Shown here piece by piece: positions 35,075 to 43,621 of a stretch of DNA of 64,000 nt. The DNA lies in contig NC_013947.1 in assembly GCF_000024545.1 (NCBI RefSeq), positions 744,001 to 808,000 on the forward strand, given 5' to 3'. The DNA comes from Stackebrandtia nassauensis DSM 44728. Lineage in GTDB: Bacteria; Actinomycetota; Actinomycetes; Mycobacteriales; Micromonosporaceae. The notes under the pieces were generated by a model. The model had not been told where the DNA came from. It saw only the letters and a program-made list of their open reading frames with translations, and made no database searches. Position 1 is the first letter of the stretch, and each line of letters begins with the position of its first letter. The translations under genes were made by a program, and so were the position numbers.

Positions 35075-35989
35075 TCAGTTTCGCCAGTCGACCGTTTCGT
35101 TGATTTTGTTGACGATCCCGCGCCAGGCCAGCGCCGTTTGCTGGGTACCGATCTTGCGGATCTTGCGTTTGGCGAACATGGCCTTGAGGCCGCCGTCGAC
35201 GACGGACCGCAGGTGGTTGTCGAGTCCGTCCAGCGGCGAACCGACCGCCAATGTGGACATGACGGTGGGCAGTCGCAGCGCGTATCCCAGGTCACGGGCC
35301 AGTTCCCCGGCGCCGATCATCAGCTCGGGGTCCCAGGAGTCGTGGCCGCCGCGCAGGTTCTTCACGACCAGGTCGAGCTCGTAGCTGTCGTCCTCGGCGG
35401 GCACGACGTAGTCGACCTTGATGCCCTTGACCAGCTCGTCCCAGGTGTCGATCGCCTCGAGATCGGTGGGGGCGCCGGATTTGACGAATTCGACCAGTGC
35501 CTCGGCCGACTCGAACAGCGGCAGTTTGCCGTTGAGGGTCAGGAAGATCGGGATTTCCTCCGGCTCGGCGGCTTCGGGCTCCTCGTCGGAGTCCTTTTCA
35601 TCCGCTTCGTCATCGGAGTCCGTTTCGGACTCCTCGGAGTCGTCGATCTCCTCGTCGTCCTCGTCGTCCTTCTTCTTGTCCTTCGCCTTGGCCTTGTCCT
35701 TCTTGTCGGCCTTGACGGGCTTCTCGTCCTCGTCAGCCTCGGCTTCGGGTTCTTCCTCCCCGTCCTCGACGGCGTCGGACATGCGGTAGGCGCGCAGGGT
35801 CAGCCCGACCCCCTTGGGCAGGGCGATTTCGACGGGCTCGACTCCGACCTTCTCCCAGAAGGCGTCCGCCTTGGCGGTGCGCTGCGGCGTGTCGTCAGCG
35901 TCCAGCTCATCGGTGTCGTTGTCGGCTTCCGTGGTTTCGGTCTCGGAGGACGTGTCGTCCTCTTCGGGAGCCTTCTTGTCTTTGGCCAC
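35075..35989 (-). CDS. Acidic hypothetical protein with conserved C-terminal domain
   Basis: 304 residues. After a short acidic N-terminus, ADAFWEKVGVEPVEIALPKGVGLTLRAYR forms a small N-terminal unit. An Asp/Glu/Lys low-complexity region follows (about 75-145), then a folded-looking domain (IFLTLNGKLPLFESAEALVEFV ... DTWDELVKGIKVDYVVPAEDDSYELDLVVKNL ... LRSVVDGGLKAMFAKRKIRKIGTQQTALAWRGIVNKI). I do not recognise a family with a known role. GTG 35989 follows GGAG; the frame extends further upstream without a better start. It lies 135 bp upstream of the IS110-like gene. Confidence 0.75.
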   Translation of the reverse strand: MAKDKKAPEEDDTSSETETTEADNDTDELDADDTPQRTAKADAFWEKVGVEPVEIALPKGVGLTLRAYRMSDAVEDGEEEPEAEADEDEKPVKADKKDKAKAKDKKKDDEDDEEIDDSEESETDSDDEADEKDSDEEPEAAEPEEIPIFLTLNGKLPLFESAEALVEFVKSGAPTDLEAIDTWDELVKGIKVDYVVPAEDDSYELDLVVKNLRGGHDSWDPELMIGAGELARDLGYALRLPTVMSTLAVGSPLDGLDNHLRSVVDGGLKAMFAKRKIRKIGTQQTALAWRGIVNKINETVDWRN

Positions 35990-36070
35990 TGCGGTCTCCG
36001 CGTCGTGATCGTTGATTCGTCGGACAGAGCATAAGAGTCGCATCGCCCGTCAGCGCGCGTGGGGCTCGCG

Positions 36071-36931
36071 TCACACCCCGGCGGGATGCCACACCGTCTT
36101 GATCTCGACGAAGCGTCGCAGCCGGTCCAGGCCCGGATCGGCGTTCCAGTCCGGGTTCGCGGGCCGCAGCACCCGGGTGAGGGTCTCGGCGGCGGCGGTC
36201 TCGGCGTCGCGGGCCAGATCGGCGTCGGCGACTCCACACAGGTCGACGGCGTTGACGTCGGCGTGCGAGGCGAACCAGGGCGTCAGCTCGGCGACCTGGC
36301 CGGTGAGGATGTTGACGACGCCGCCGGGCACGTCCGAGGTCGCCAGCGCCTCGGCCAGCGCGACGGCCGGAAGCGGACGGTCCTGCGAGGCCAGCACCAC
36401 GACGGTGTTGCCGGTGACGATCGCGGGCGCGATGACGCTGACCAGCCCCAGCAGCGCGTCGTTCTGCGGCGCGACCATCGCGGCCACCCCGACCGGTTCG
36501 GGCGTGGAGTGGTTGAAGAACGGGCCCGCCACCGGGTTCGCGCCGCCCAGCACCTGCGGCAGCTTGTCGGCCCAGCCCGCGTACCAGACCAGCCGGTCCA
36601 CGGTCGCGTCCACTTCGGCCTCGGCGGCCTTGATGGTGGCACCCGAGTTGCGCAGTTCCTCGATGAACTGGCCCCGACGGCCCTCCACCATCTCGGCGAC
36701 GCGGTAGGTGATCTGGCCGCGCAGGTACGCGGTGGCACCCGCCCAGCCCGGCTGCGCCTTGCGGGCGGCGGCCACGGCGTCGCGGACGTCCTTGCGGGAC
36801 GCCCGGGCCGCGTTGGCCAACAGCGATCCGTCCGATGCGGTCACCAGGTACGTCCTCCCGGACTCGCTACGCGGGAACTTGCCGCCCACGTAGAGCTTGT
36901 AGGTCTTGCGGACCGAGACACGTTTAGACAT
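36071..36931 (-). CDS. Truncated aldehyde dehydrogenase-like protein lacking the catalytic part
   Basis: 286 residues, about 60% of an ALDH. It has the N-terminal and NAD-binding regions (YVGGKFPRSESGRTY, WYAGWADKLPQVLGG, VGVAAMVAPQNDALLGLVSVIAPAIVTGNTVVVL) but no ELGG glutamate motif and no catalytic Cys loop. The end RRFVEIKTVWHPAGV looks natural rather than truncated by a frameshift. ATG 36931 lies within the last codons of the full-length ALDH gene (8-bp overlap), and both follow deoC. This mirrors the second, inactive ALDH domain of ALDH16-type fusion proteins. Confidence 0.85.
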   Translation of the reverse strand: MSKRVSVRKTYKLYVGGKFPRSESGRTYLVTASDGSLLANAARASRKDVRDAVAAARKAQPGWAGATAYLRGQITYRVAEMVEGRRGQFIEELRNSGATIKAAEAEVDATVDRLVWYAGWADKLPQVLGGANPVAGPFFNHSTPEPVGVAAMVAPQNDALLGLVSVIAPAIVTGNTVVVLASQDRPLPAVALAEALATSDVPGGVVNILTGQVAELTPWFASHADVNAVDLCGVADADLARDAETAAAETLTRVLRPANPDWNADPGLDRLRRFVEIKTVWHPAGV

Positions 36932-38360
36932 CGAGATACGCCTCCAGGCCGTGGCGGCCACCCTCACGTCCGTATCCGGACTCCTTCAACCCGCCGAACG
37001 GCGAGGTCGCGTCGAACTTGTTGAACGTGTTCGCCCACACCACTCCGGCCTTGAGCTCGGTCGCGGCCCACAGGATCCGCGAACCCTTCTCGGTCCACAC
37101 GCCCGCGGAGAGTCCGTACGGGGTGTTGTTGGCCTTGGCGATCGCCTCGTCGGGGGTGCGGAAGGTCAGCACCGACAGCACGGGGCCGAAGATCTCCTCG
37201 CGGGCGATGCGGTGCGCCTGCGACACGCCGGTGAAGACGGTCGGCGCGAACCAGAACCCCGACTCGGGGATGTCGCACGCGGGCGACCACGCCTGCGCGC
37301 CCTCGGCGGAACCGGCGGCGGTCAGGTCCTTGATGCGGGCCAGCTGCTCGGCGGAGTTGATGGCGCCGATGTCGGTGTTCTTGTCCAGCGGGTCGCCCAG
37401 CCGCAGGGTCTCCATGCGGCGCTTGAGTTTCTCCAGCACCTCCTCGGCCACCGACTCCTGCACCAGCAGCCGGGAACCGGCGCAGCACACGTGCCCCTGG
37501 TTGAAGAAGATGCCGTTGACGATGCCCTCGACGGCCTGGTCGAGCGCGGCGTCGGCGAAGACGATGTTGGCGGCCTTGCCGCCCAGCTCCAGGGTGAGCT
37601 TCTTGTCGGTGCCCGCCACGGCCTTGGCGATCTGACGCCCCACCTGGGTGGAGCCGGTGAACGCGACCTTGGCGGCGCCGGGGTGCGACACCAGCGTCTG
37701 GCCGGTTTCGCCGGCGCCGGTGATGATGTTGACGACGCCCGGCGGCAGCTCGGCCTGCTGGCAGATCTCGGCGAAGGCCAGCGCGGTCAGCGGCGTGGTC
37801 TCGGCGGGTTTGAGGACGACGGTGTTGCCGCAGGCCAGCGCGGGCGCGATCTTCCACGCCAGCATCAGCAGCGGGAAGTTCCACGGGATCACCTGCGCGG
37901 CGACGCCGAGCGGCCTGGGCGCGGGACCGAAACCGGCGTGGGCCAGTTTGTCGGCCCAGCCCGCGTAGTAGAAGAAGTACGACGACACCAGCGGCAGGTC
38001 GACGTCGCGGGACTCCTTGATCGGCTTGCCGTTGTCCAGTGACTCCAGCACCGCCAGCTCCCGGGAGCGTTCGGCGATGAGCCGGGCGATCCGGAACAGG
38101 TACTTGGCGCGTTCGGCGCCCGGCATCGGGCCCCACACCTTGTCGTAGGCGCGCCGGGCGGCCGTCATCGCCGCGTCCACGTCGGCCTGCCCGGCGGACG
38201 AGACCTCGGCGAGGATCTCCTCGTTGGCGGGGTTGACCGACTTGAACGCCGAACCGTCACTCGGGTCGACGAACTCGCCGTCGATGAACAGGCCGTAGGA
38301 CGGCTTGATGTCGACGATCGCGCGGGATTCGGGCGCGGGAGCGTATTCGAATAGCGACAT
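36924..38360 (-). CDS. Aldehyde dehydrogenase (full length)
   Basis: 478 residues with all ALDH elements: NAD-binding PWNFPLLMLAWKIAPALACGNTVVLKPAE and FTGSTQVGRQI, general base Glu in LELGGK, catalytic Cys in NQGHVCCAGSRL, and the EEIFGPVLSVLTF and PFGGLKESGYGREGG regions. It lies 1 bp after deoC, so a natural substrate is acetaldehyde or another short aldehyde from deoxyribose breakdown; this is inference. It overlaps the half-length ALDH that follows. Confidence 0.92.
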   Translation of the reverse strand: MSLFEYAPAPESRAIVDIKPSYGLFIDGEFVDPSDGSAFKSVNPANEEILAEVSSAGQADVDAAMTAARRAYDKVWGPMPGAERAKYLFRIARLIAERSRELAVLESLDNGKPIKESRDVDLPLVSSYFFYYAGWADKLAHAGFGPAPRPLGVAAQVIPWNFPLLMLAWKIAPALACGNTVVLKPAETTPLTALAFAEICQQAELPPGVVNIITGAGETGQTLVSHPGAAKVAFTGSTQVGRQIAKAVAGTDKKLTLELGGKAANIVFADAALDQAVEGIVNGIFFNQGHVCCAGSRLLVQESVAEEVLEKLKRRMETLRLGDPLDKNTDIGAINSAEQLARIKDLTAAGSAEGAQAWSPACDIPESGFWFAPTVFTGVSQAHRIAREEIFGPVLSVLTFRTPDEAIAKANNTPYGLSAGVWTEKGSRILWAATELKAGVVWANTFNKFDATSPFGGLKESGYGREGGRHGLEAYLDV

Positions 38361-38361
38361 G

Positions 38362-39282
38362 TCAATCCACCGTCACGTAGTCGGGGCCGGAGTAGTGGCC
38401 GGTAGCCAGTTTCTGGCGTTGCATGAGCAGGTCGTTGAGCAGGCTGGAGGCGCCGAAACGGAACCAGTCGGGGTCCAGCCAGTCCTCGCCGGCGACCTCG
38501 TTGACGGTCACCAGGTAGCGCATCGCGTCCTTGGTGGCGCGGATGCCGCCCGCGGGTTTGACACCCACCTGGCGGCCGGTCTCGTCGCGGAAGTCGCGCA
38601 CCGCCTGCAACATCAGCAGTGTCACCGGCAGCGTCGCGGCCGGGGACACCTTGCCGGTGGAGGTCTTGATGAAGTCGCCACCGGCGTACATGGCCAGCCA
38701 GCTGGCGGCGCGGACGTTGTCGTAGGTCGCCAGTTCGCCGGTCTCCAGGATCACCTTCAGGTGTGCCTCGCCGCAGGCTTCCTTGACGGCGACGATCTCC
38801 TCGTACACCTCGTCGAGGCGGCCGGACAGGAACGCGCCCCGGTTGATGACCATGTCGATCTCACCGGCACCGGCGGCCACCGCGGCCTTGGTGTCGGCGA
38901 TCTTGACCTCCATGGGCGCCTGGCCCGACGGGAAGGCGGTGGCGACGCTGGCCACGTGCACGCCCGAACCGGCGACGGCCTCGGCCGCGACCGGCACCAT
39001 CGACGGATAGACGCACACGGCCGCGACGGCGGGGCAGGACGGGTCCGAGGGGTCGGGACGCATCGCCTTGGCGCACAGGGAACGCACCTTGCCGGGGGTG
39101 TCGGCGCCCTCCAAAGTGGTCAGGTCGACCATCCGGATCGCGGTGTCGATCGCCCACTTCTTGGCGGTGGTCTTGATGGAGCGGGTCGCCAGTCCGGCGG
39201 CGCGCTGCTCCAGCCCCACCTGGTCGACACCCGGCAGGCCGCGCACGCGCGCGACCGCGTCCGCGGTGAGTAGAGAGGTCAT
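38362..39282 (-). CDS. deoC: Deoxyribose-phosphate aldolase
   Basis: 306-residue class I aldolase that cleaves 2-deoxyribose-5-phosphate to glyceraldehyde-3-phosphate and acetaldehyde. Schiff-base and partner lysines are in FIKTSTGK and VGVKPAGGIR, and LKVILETGEL is present. The protein is longer than the short bacterial form, with an N-terminal extension typical of actinobacterial and animal types. First gene of a three-gene operon with two ALDH-family genes, divergent from upp with 68 bp between, consistent with nucleoside salvage. Confidence 0.93.
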   Translation of the reverse strand: MTSLLTADAVARVRGLPGVDQVGLEQRAAGLATRSIKTTAKKWAIDTAIRMVDLTTLEGADTPGKVRSLCAKAMRPDPSDPSCPAVAAVCVYPSMVPVAAEAVAGSGVHVASVATAFPSGQAPMEVKIADTKAAVAAGAGEIDMVINRGAFLSGRLDEVYEEIVAVKEACGEAHLKVILETGELATYDNVRAASWLAMYAGGDFIKTSTGKVSPAATLPVTLLMLQAVRDFRDETGRQVGVKPAGGIRATKDAMRYLVTVNEVAGEDWLDPDWFRFGASSLLNDLLMQRQKLATGHYSGPDYVTVD

Positions 39283-39350
39283 GACGGCGATCTTACGTTC
39301 ATCGATCGCGGCAGTTCCTGAGTGTTGACCAGCCGGTAGGGTACGGGTTC

Positions 39351-39983
39351 GTGGACGTACAAGTCGTGGAACACCCCCTCGCCGCCTCCCGTCTGACCGT
39401 GATGCGGGACGCCCGCTCCGACTCGGCGACCTTCCGGGCCGCCCTGCGGGAGTTGACCACCCTGCTGGTGTACGAGGCGACCCGCAGCATCGCCGCCGAG
39501 ACCTTCGCGGTGACCACGCCGGTGGCGACCACGACCGGGACCCGGCTGGCCAATCCGCCGCTGCTGGTGCCGGTGCTGCGGGCCGGACTGGGAATGGCCG
39601 ACGCCGCCCACCGGCTGCTGCCCGAGGCCACGATGGGCTTCGTCGGGCTGGCCCGCGATGAGCAGACCCACGAGCCGCGCGCGTACATGGAGTCGCTGCC
39701 GGACGACCTGGCGGGACGGCACGTCGTCGTCTTGGACCCGATGGTGGCCACCGGCGGTTCGCTGGTGCGCTGCTGCCAGATGATCGCCGACCGCGGCTGC
39801 ACCGACATCTCCGTCGTGTGCGCGCTGATCGCCCCCGACGGCATCGAACGGCTGCGCAACTCGGGCCTGCCGCTGTCGGTGACGACCGGCTCCATCGACG
39901 AGGGCCTCAACGACGACGCGTTCATCGTCCCCGGCCTGGGCGACGCGGGCGACCGCCAGTTCGGGCAGTACCGCCGGTTCTGA
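39351..39983 (+). CDS. upp: Uracil phosphoribosyltransferase
   Basis: 210 residues. Converts uracil and PRPP to UMP. PRPP-binding loop [18 protein letters not shown]-terminal [31 protein letters not shown] and the C-terminal uracil-binding [14 protein letters not shown]. Starts at GTG 39351. Divergent from deoC, so the shared 68-bp region probably carries both promoters. Confidence 0.95.
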   Translation: MDVQVVEHPLAASRLTVMRDARSDSATFRAALRELTTLLVYEATRSIAAETFAVTTPVATTTGTRLANPPLLVPVLRAGLGMADAAHRLLPEATMGFVGLARDEQTHEPRAYMESLPDDLAGRHVVVLDPMVATGGSLVRCCQMIADRGCTDISVVCALIAPDGIERLRNSGLPLSVTTGSIDEGLNDDAFIVPGLGDAGDRQFGQYRRF

Positions 39984-40111
39984 ATCGCTGGCACTGACGC
40001 TTGAACCGGGCGGGCGCTGACCGTCCGGAGTGTCGAACCCCTGGGTACAGCTTGATCGCCTAAAGTGACGCCGCCACTGTAGGTGAACGCGGAGCAACCG
40101 GGGGGACGCTC

Positions 40112-43100
40112 ATGTCGAGCGACGGCACACGCGCACAACAACCACGGCTGAGCATCGTCATACCTGTCTACAATGTAGAGAAGTATGTGGACGAGTGCCT
40201 CGCCTCGGTCGCTGAGCAGGAGTTCCAGGACTTCGAGGCGGTGGTCGTCGACGACGGTTCCATCGACGACAGCGCCGAGATCACGCGCCGCTGGTGCGAG
40301 CGCGACGACCGGTTCCGGCTGATCCAGCAGCCCAACGGCGGGCTCGGGCACGCCCGCAACACCGGCGCCGCCAACGCGCGCGGCCAGTATCTGGCGTTTT
40401 TGGACAGCGACGACCTGGCCCCGGCCGACGCCTATCGCCGCATGGTCGAGGTGCTCGACGAGACCGGCTCGGACTTCGCCGTCGGCAACGTCCGCCGCTT
40501 CAACTCGGTCCGCACCTGGCAGGCCGCGATGTACAAGAACCTGATGGACTCCGAACGACTGTCCACCCACGTCTCCCGGGAACCGGAGCTGCTGCGGGAT
40601 CACTTGGCGCCCAACAAGGTGTGGCGGATGTCGTTCTGGCGGGACAAGGAGATCAGCTTCCCCGCCGGGGTGCTGTACGAGGACGTGCCCACCGTGATCC
40701 CCGCGCACGTGCGGGCCACCGCCGTCGACGTGCTGCCGATCGTGGCGACGCTGTGGCGGGTGCGCGACCGCGGCGACGTGTCGATCACGCAGGAGAAGCA
40801 CTGCGACCCCCGGCAGGTCCGCGACCGGGTCGACGCGCTGTTGGCCAACACCCGGTTCATCGCCGCCAGCGCCCACCCGCGGCTGAAGGACGAGTACGAC
40901 GCCATCGCGCTGCGCCGCGACCTGCGGATGTTCTTGCAGCCCTACGCCAACATGGACGAGGAGCACCGCCGCCAGACCCGGCTGCACATGCGCCGCTTCA
41001 TCAGCGAGGCCTCGGCGGCGGCCATGCGCAAGATCCCGGTCGACGACCGGGTCGCCTACGCGCTCATCGAACGCGACCGGGTCGCCGAACTGGAGGAGCT
41101 GCTGCGGGCGCGCCGCGCCCGGACGCTGCGCGACACCCCGGTCGAGATCGCCGGACGCCGCGCGTACCTGGACCTGTCGCTGCGGGGACGCGCCGACCTG
41201 CGGCTGCCGGAGCGGCTGTTCGACGTCACCGACGAGTTGTCCACGGTGTCGCGGGTGAGCGACATCCGCGTCGACGGCGACCACGTCGAGATCGACGGCT
41301 GGGCCTACGTCAGCCGACTGCACCGCCCCAACCGGCCCGGTTCGGTGCCGAAGGTGTGGCTGGCCAGCGGCAAACTGCGCATCGCCGCGAAGGTGACCTC
41401 CCGCGAGGAGGCCCGGGCCGAGGAACAGGCCCACCCGCCCGACCTGGGCTGCGAGAAGGCCGGCTTCACCGCGCGGCTGCCGCTGCGGCGGCTGCGCCGG
41501 CTGTGGCGCTGGAGCCGACGCACCTGGACGGTCATGGTCTCGGTGTCCAACGGCGCCATCACGCTGACCGAACCGCTGACCGGGCCGCTGCCGGGGCAGA
41601 CGCAGCGTCCGCTCATGACCGCGCTGGACAAACAGTGGTGGTGGCGGATGTGGTGGAACGACGAGGGACACCTCATCGGCGGCGCCTCCCGGGAACCGGC
41701 GGTGGTGACCGGTTCCGGCGTCCACGCCGACGGGGCCGAGATCGAGGTGACGGCACACGAACCGATCCCCGAGGGCGCGGCGCTGTCGTTCCACCACAAG
41801 CACGTCGACCCGATCCGGCTGCCGCTGGAGGCCGACGCCGACGAACCGCGACGGGGCCGCTGCCGGGTGACCCCGGCGATGCTGCCGGGCGTCGAGTCCT
41901 CCGAAGAGGACAAGTCGGTGCGCTGGATGGTGAAGTGGGACGTGCCCGAGTCGCCACGGCGGCGGCTGCTGGTCACCGGACTGGGCGCGGTCGCCGCGTC
42001 CGGCGACGACGGCCGGACGCTGACCCCCGCCCGCACCAACGATTCCCGGCTGAAACTGATTCACGGTCACGCCAAACCGATCCTGCGGCGGGCCGAGTGG
42101 CTGCCCGAGGGCGGGCTGCGGCTCACCGTCGAACACCAGCCGACCCCGGAGACGGTGACGCTGGTGCTGTCGGCGCGCAAGCAGGCCGAGGAACTGGCGG
42201 TGGTGGCCACCGAGAACGAGGGCGTCGCCGAGGCCGTGCTGCCGGTGCACGCCGTGGAGTCCTTCGGACAGCGGCTGCCGCTGCGTGAGGGCGACTGGGA
42301 TGTCAAGCTGCGCACCAACTTCGAGGACACCAAGGTCACCGTGGACGAGGTCGCGGCGGCGCTGCTGCCGTTGCGCTTCGAGCACGACGGCCGCGAGTAC
42401 GCGCTGCTGGCCGAGGCCGGGAAGAAACCGGTCCTGAAGGTGACCGGGGACCTCGGCCCCGCCGAACGCGGCAAGTCCCACCAGGACCGGCTGCGCACCG
42501 GCTACTACCGTCGCGTCCGGGGCAACGACCTCGACGACGCGATCCTGTACGAGTCGTACTTCGGCAAACAGTTCTCCGACAGCCCCCGCGACATCCACGA
42601 GGAGCTGACCCGTCGCGAGCACGGGCTCAAACAGCTTGTGGCCGTGAGGGACCGGCAGTTCACCGTCCCCGACGGCGTGACGCCGGTGGTGTACCGCAGC
42701 AAGGACTACTACCGAGCGCTGGCGCGGTCGCGGTTCATCGTGACCAACACGCACCTGCCGTCGTTCTTCCAGCGTTCGCCCGGCCAGACCGTCCTGCAGA
42801 CCTGGCACGGCGTCGGCACCAAGAAGATCGGCATGGACATCGGCAAGATCGGCTTCGCCAACGAGTCCTACAAGGACAACCTGGCGACGGAGACCCGCAG
42901 CTGGGACTACCTGATCTCGCCCAACCAGTTCTGCTCGCCGATCATGACCCGCGCCTTCGCCTACCGGGGGAAGCTGCTGGAGACCGGGGCGCCGCGCAAC
43001 GACATCTTCCACCGTCCCGACCGCGAGGAGATCGCCGCGTCGGTGCGGCAGCAGCTGGGCATCGCGCCGGACCGCAAGATCGTCCTGTACGCGCCGACCT

Positions 43101-43621
43101 GGCGCGACAACCTGCACAGCAGAGGCCGTTACCGGCTCGACCTGCGGGTGGACCTGGCCGAGTTGGCCGGGAAGCTCGGCGACGGCTACGCGGTGGTGTT
43201 CCGCAAGCACTCCAACATCGCCGACAAGCTCCCGGCCCGGATGACGCCGCCGGTCATCGACGCGTCCGACTACCCGGACGTGCAGCGGCTGCTGTTGGTC
43301 ACCGACATCCTCATCAGCGACTACTCCACGACCATGTGCGATTTCGCCAACACCGGACGGCCGATGCTGTTCTTCACCTACGACCTGGAGAACTACCGCA
43401 ACGTGTTGCGGGACTTCTACTTCGACTTCGAGGCGACGGTGCCCGGCCCGCTGGTCTTCGACGAGGCCGAACTGGCGCAGGCCGTCGCCGAGGCCGACAC
43501 GATCCGCCGCGAGTACGACGACAAGTACCAGGCGTTCCAGCAACGCTTCTGCTCCTGGGACGACGGCGGGGCGACCCGACGGGTCGTCGACGCGGTGTTC
43601 GGAGACGTGACCCGTGGTTGA
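40112..43621 (+). CDS. GT2 glycosyltransferase - TagF-like CDP-glycerol/ribitol phosphotransferase fusion
   Basis: 1169 residues. Residues 10-250 are a GT-A family 2 glycosyltransferase (LSIVIPVYNVEKYVDECLASV, VVDDGSIDDS, FLDSDDLAPAD). Residues 370-800 hold beta-rich accessory domains (DIRVDGDHVEIDGWAYVSRL). Residues 840-1160 are a TagF/TarL-type polyol-phosphate polymerase (QTWHGVGTKKIGMDI, LYAPTWRDN, ILISDYSTTMCDFANTGRP). It would build a teichoic-acid-like wall polymer at the cytoplasmic face of the membrane. No TM helix is seen. First gene of a probable operon; its stop overlaps the next gene by 8 bp. Confidence 0.88.
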   Translation: MSSDGTRAQQPRLSIVIPVYNVEKYVDECLASVAEQEFQDFEAVVVDDGSIDDSAEITRRWCERDDRFRLIQQPNGGLGHARNTGAANARGQYLAFLDSDDLAPADAYRRMVEVLDETGSDFAVGNVRRFNSVRTWQAAMYKNLMDSERLSTHVSREPELLRDHLAPNKVWRMSFWRDKEISFPAGVLYEDVPTVIPAHVRATAVDVLPIVATLWRVRDRGDVSITQEKHCDPRQVRDRVDALLANTRFIAASAHPRLKDEYDAIALRRDLRMFLQPYANMDEEHRRQTRLHMRRFISEASAAAMRKIPVDDRVAYALIERDRVAELEELLRARRARTLRDTPVEIAGRRAYLDLSLRGRADLRLPERLFDVTDELSTVSRVSDIRVDGDHVEIDGWAYVSRLHRPNRPGSVPKVWLASGKLRIAAKVTSREEARAEEQAHPPDLGCEKAGFTARLPLRRLRRLWRWSRRTWTVMVSVSNGAITLTEPLTGPLPGQTQRPLMTALDKQWWWRMWWNDEGHLIGGASREPAVVTGSGVHADGAEIEVTAHEPIPEGAALSFHHKHVDPIRLPLEADADEPRRGRCRVTPAMLPGVESSEEDKSVRWMVKWDVPESPRRRLLVTGLGAVAASGDDGRTLTPARTNDSRLKLIHGHAKPILRRAEWLPEGGLRLTVEHQPTPETVTLVLSARKQAEELAVVATENEGVAEAVLPVHAVESFGQRLPLREGDWDVKLRTNFEDTKVTVDEVAAALLPLRFEHDGREYALLAEAGKKPVLKVTGDLGPAERGKSHQDRLRTGYYRRVRGNDLDDAILYESYFGKQFSDSPRDIHEELTRREHGLKQLVAVRDRQFTVPDGVTPVVYRSKDYYRALARSRFIVTNTHLPSFFQRSPGQTVLQTWHGVGTKKIGMDIGKIGFANESYKDNLATETRSWDYLISPNQFCSPIMTRAFAYRGKLLETGAPRNDIFHRPDREEIAASVRQQLGIAPDRKIVLYAPTWRDNLHSRGRYRLDLRVDLAELAGKLGDGYAVVFRKHSNIADKLPARMTPPVIDASDYPDVQRLLLVTDILISDYSTTMCDFANTGRPMLFFTYDLENYRNVLRDFYFDFEATVPGPLVFDEAELAQAVAEADTIRREYDDKYQAFQQRFCSWDDGGATRRVVDAVFGDVTRG

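Noticed and set aside
36071-36931. Frameshifted pseudogene of a full ALDH
   Set aside because: No continuation of the ALDH C-terminal half is visible downstream in any frame, and the gene has a clean overlap start and natural-looking end.
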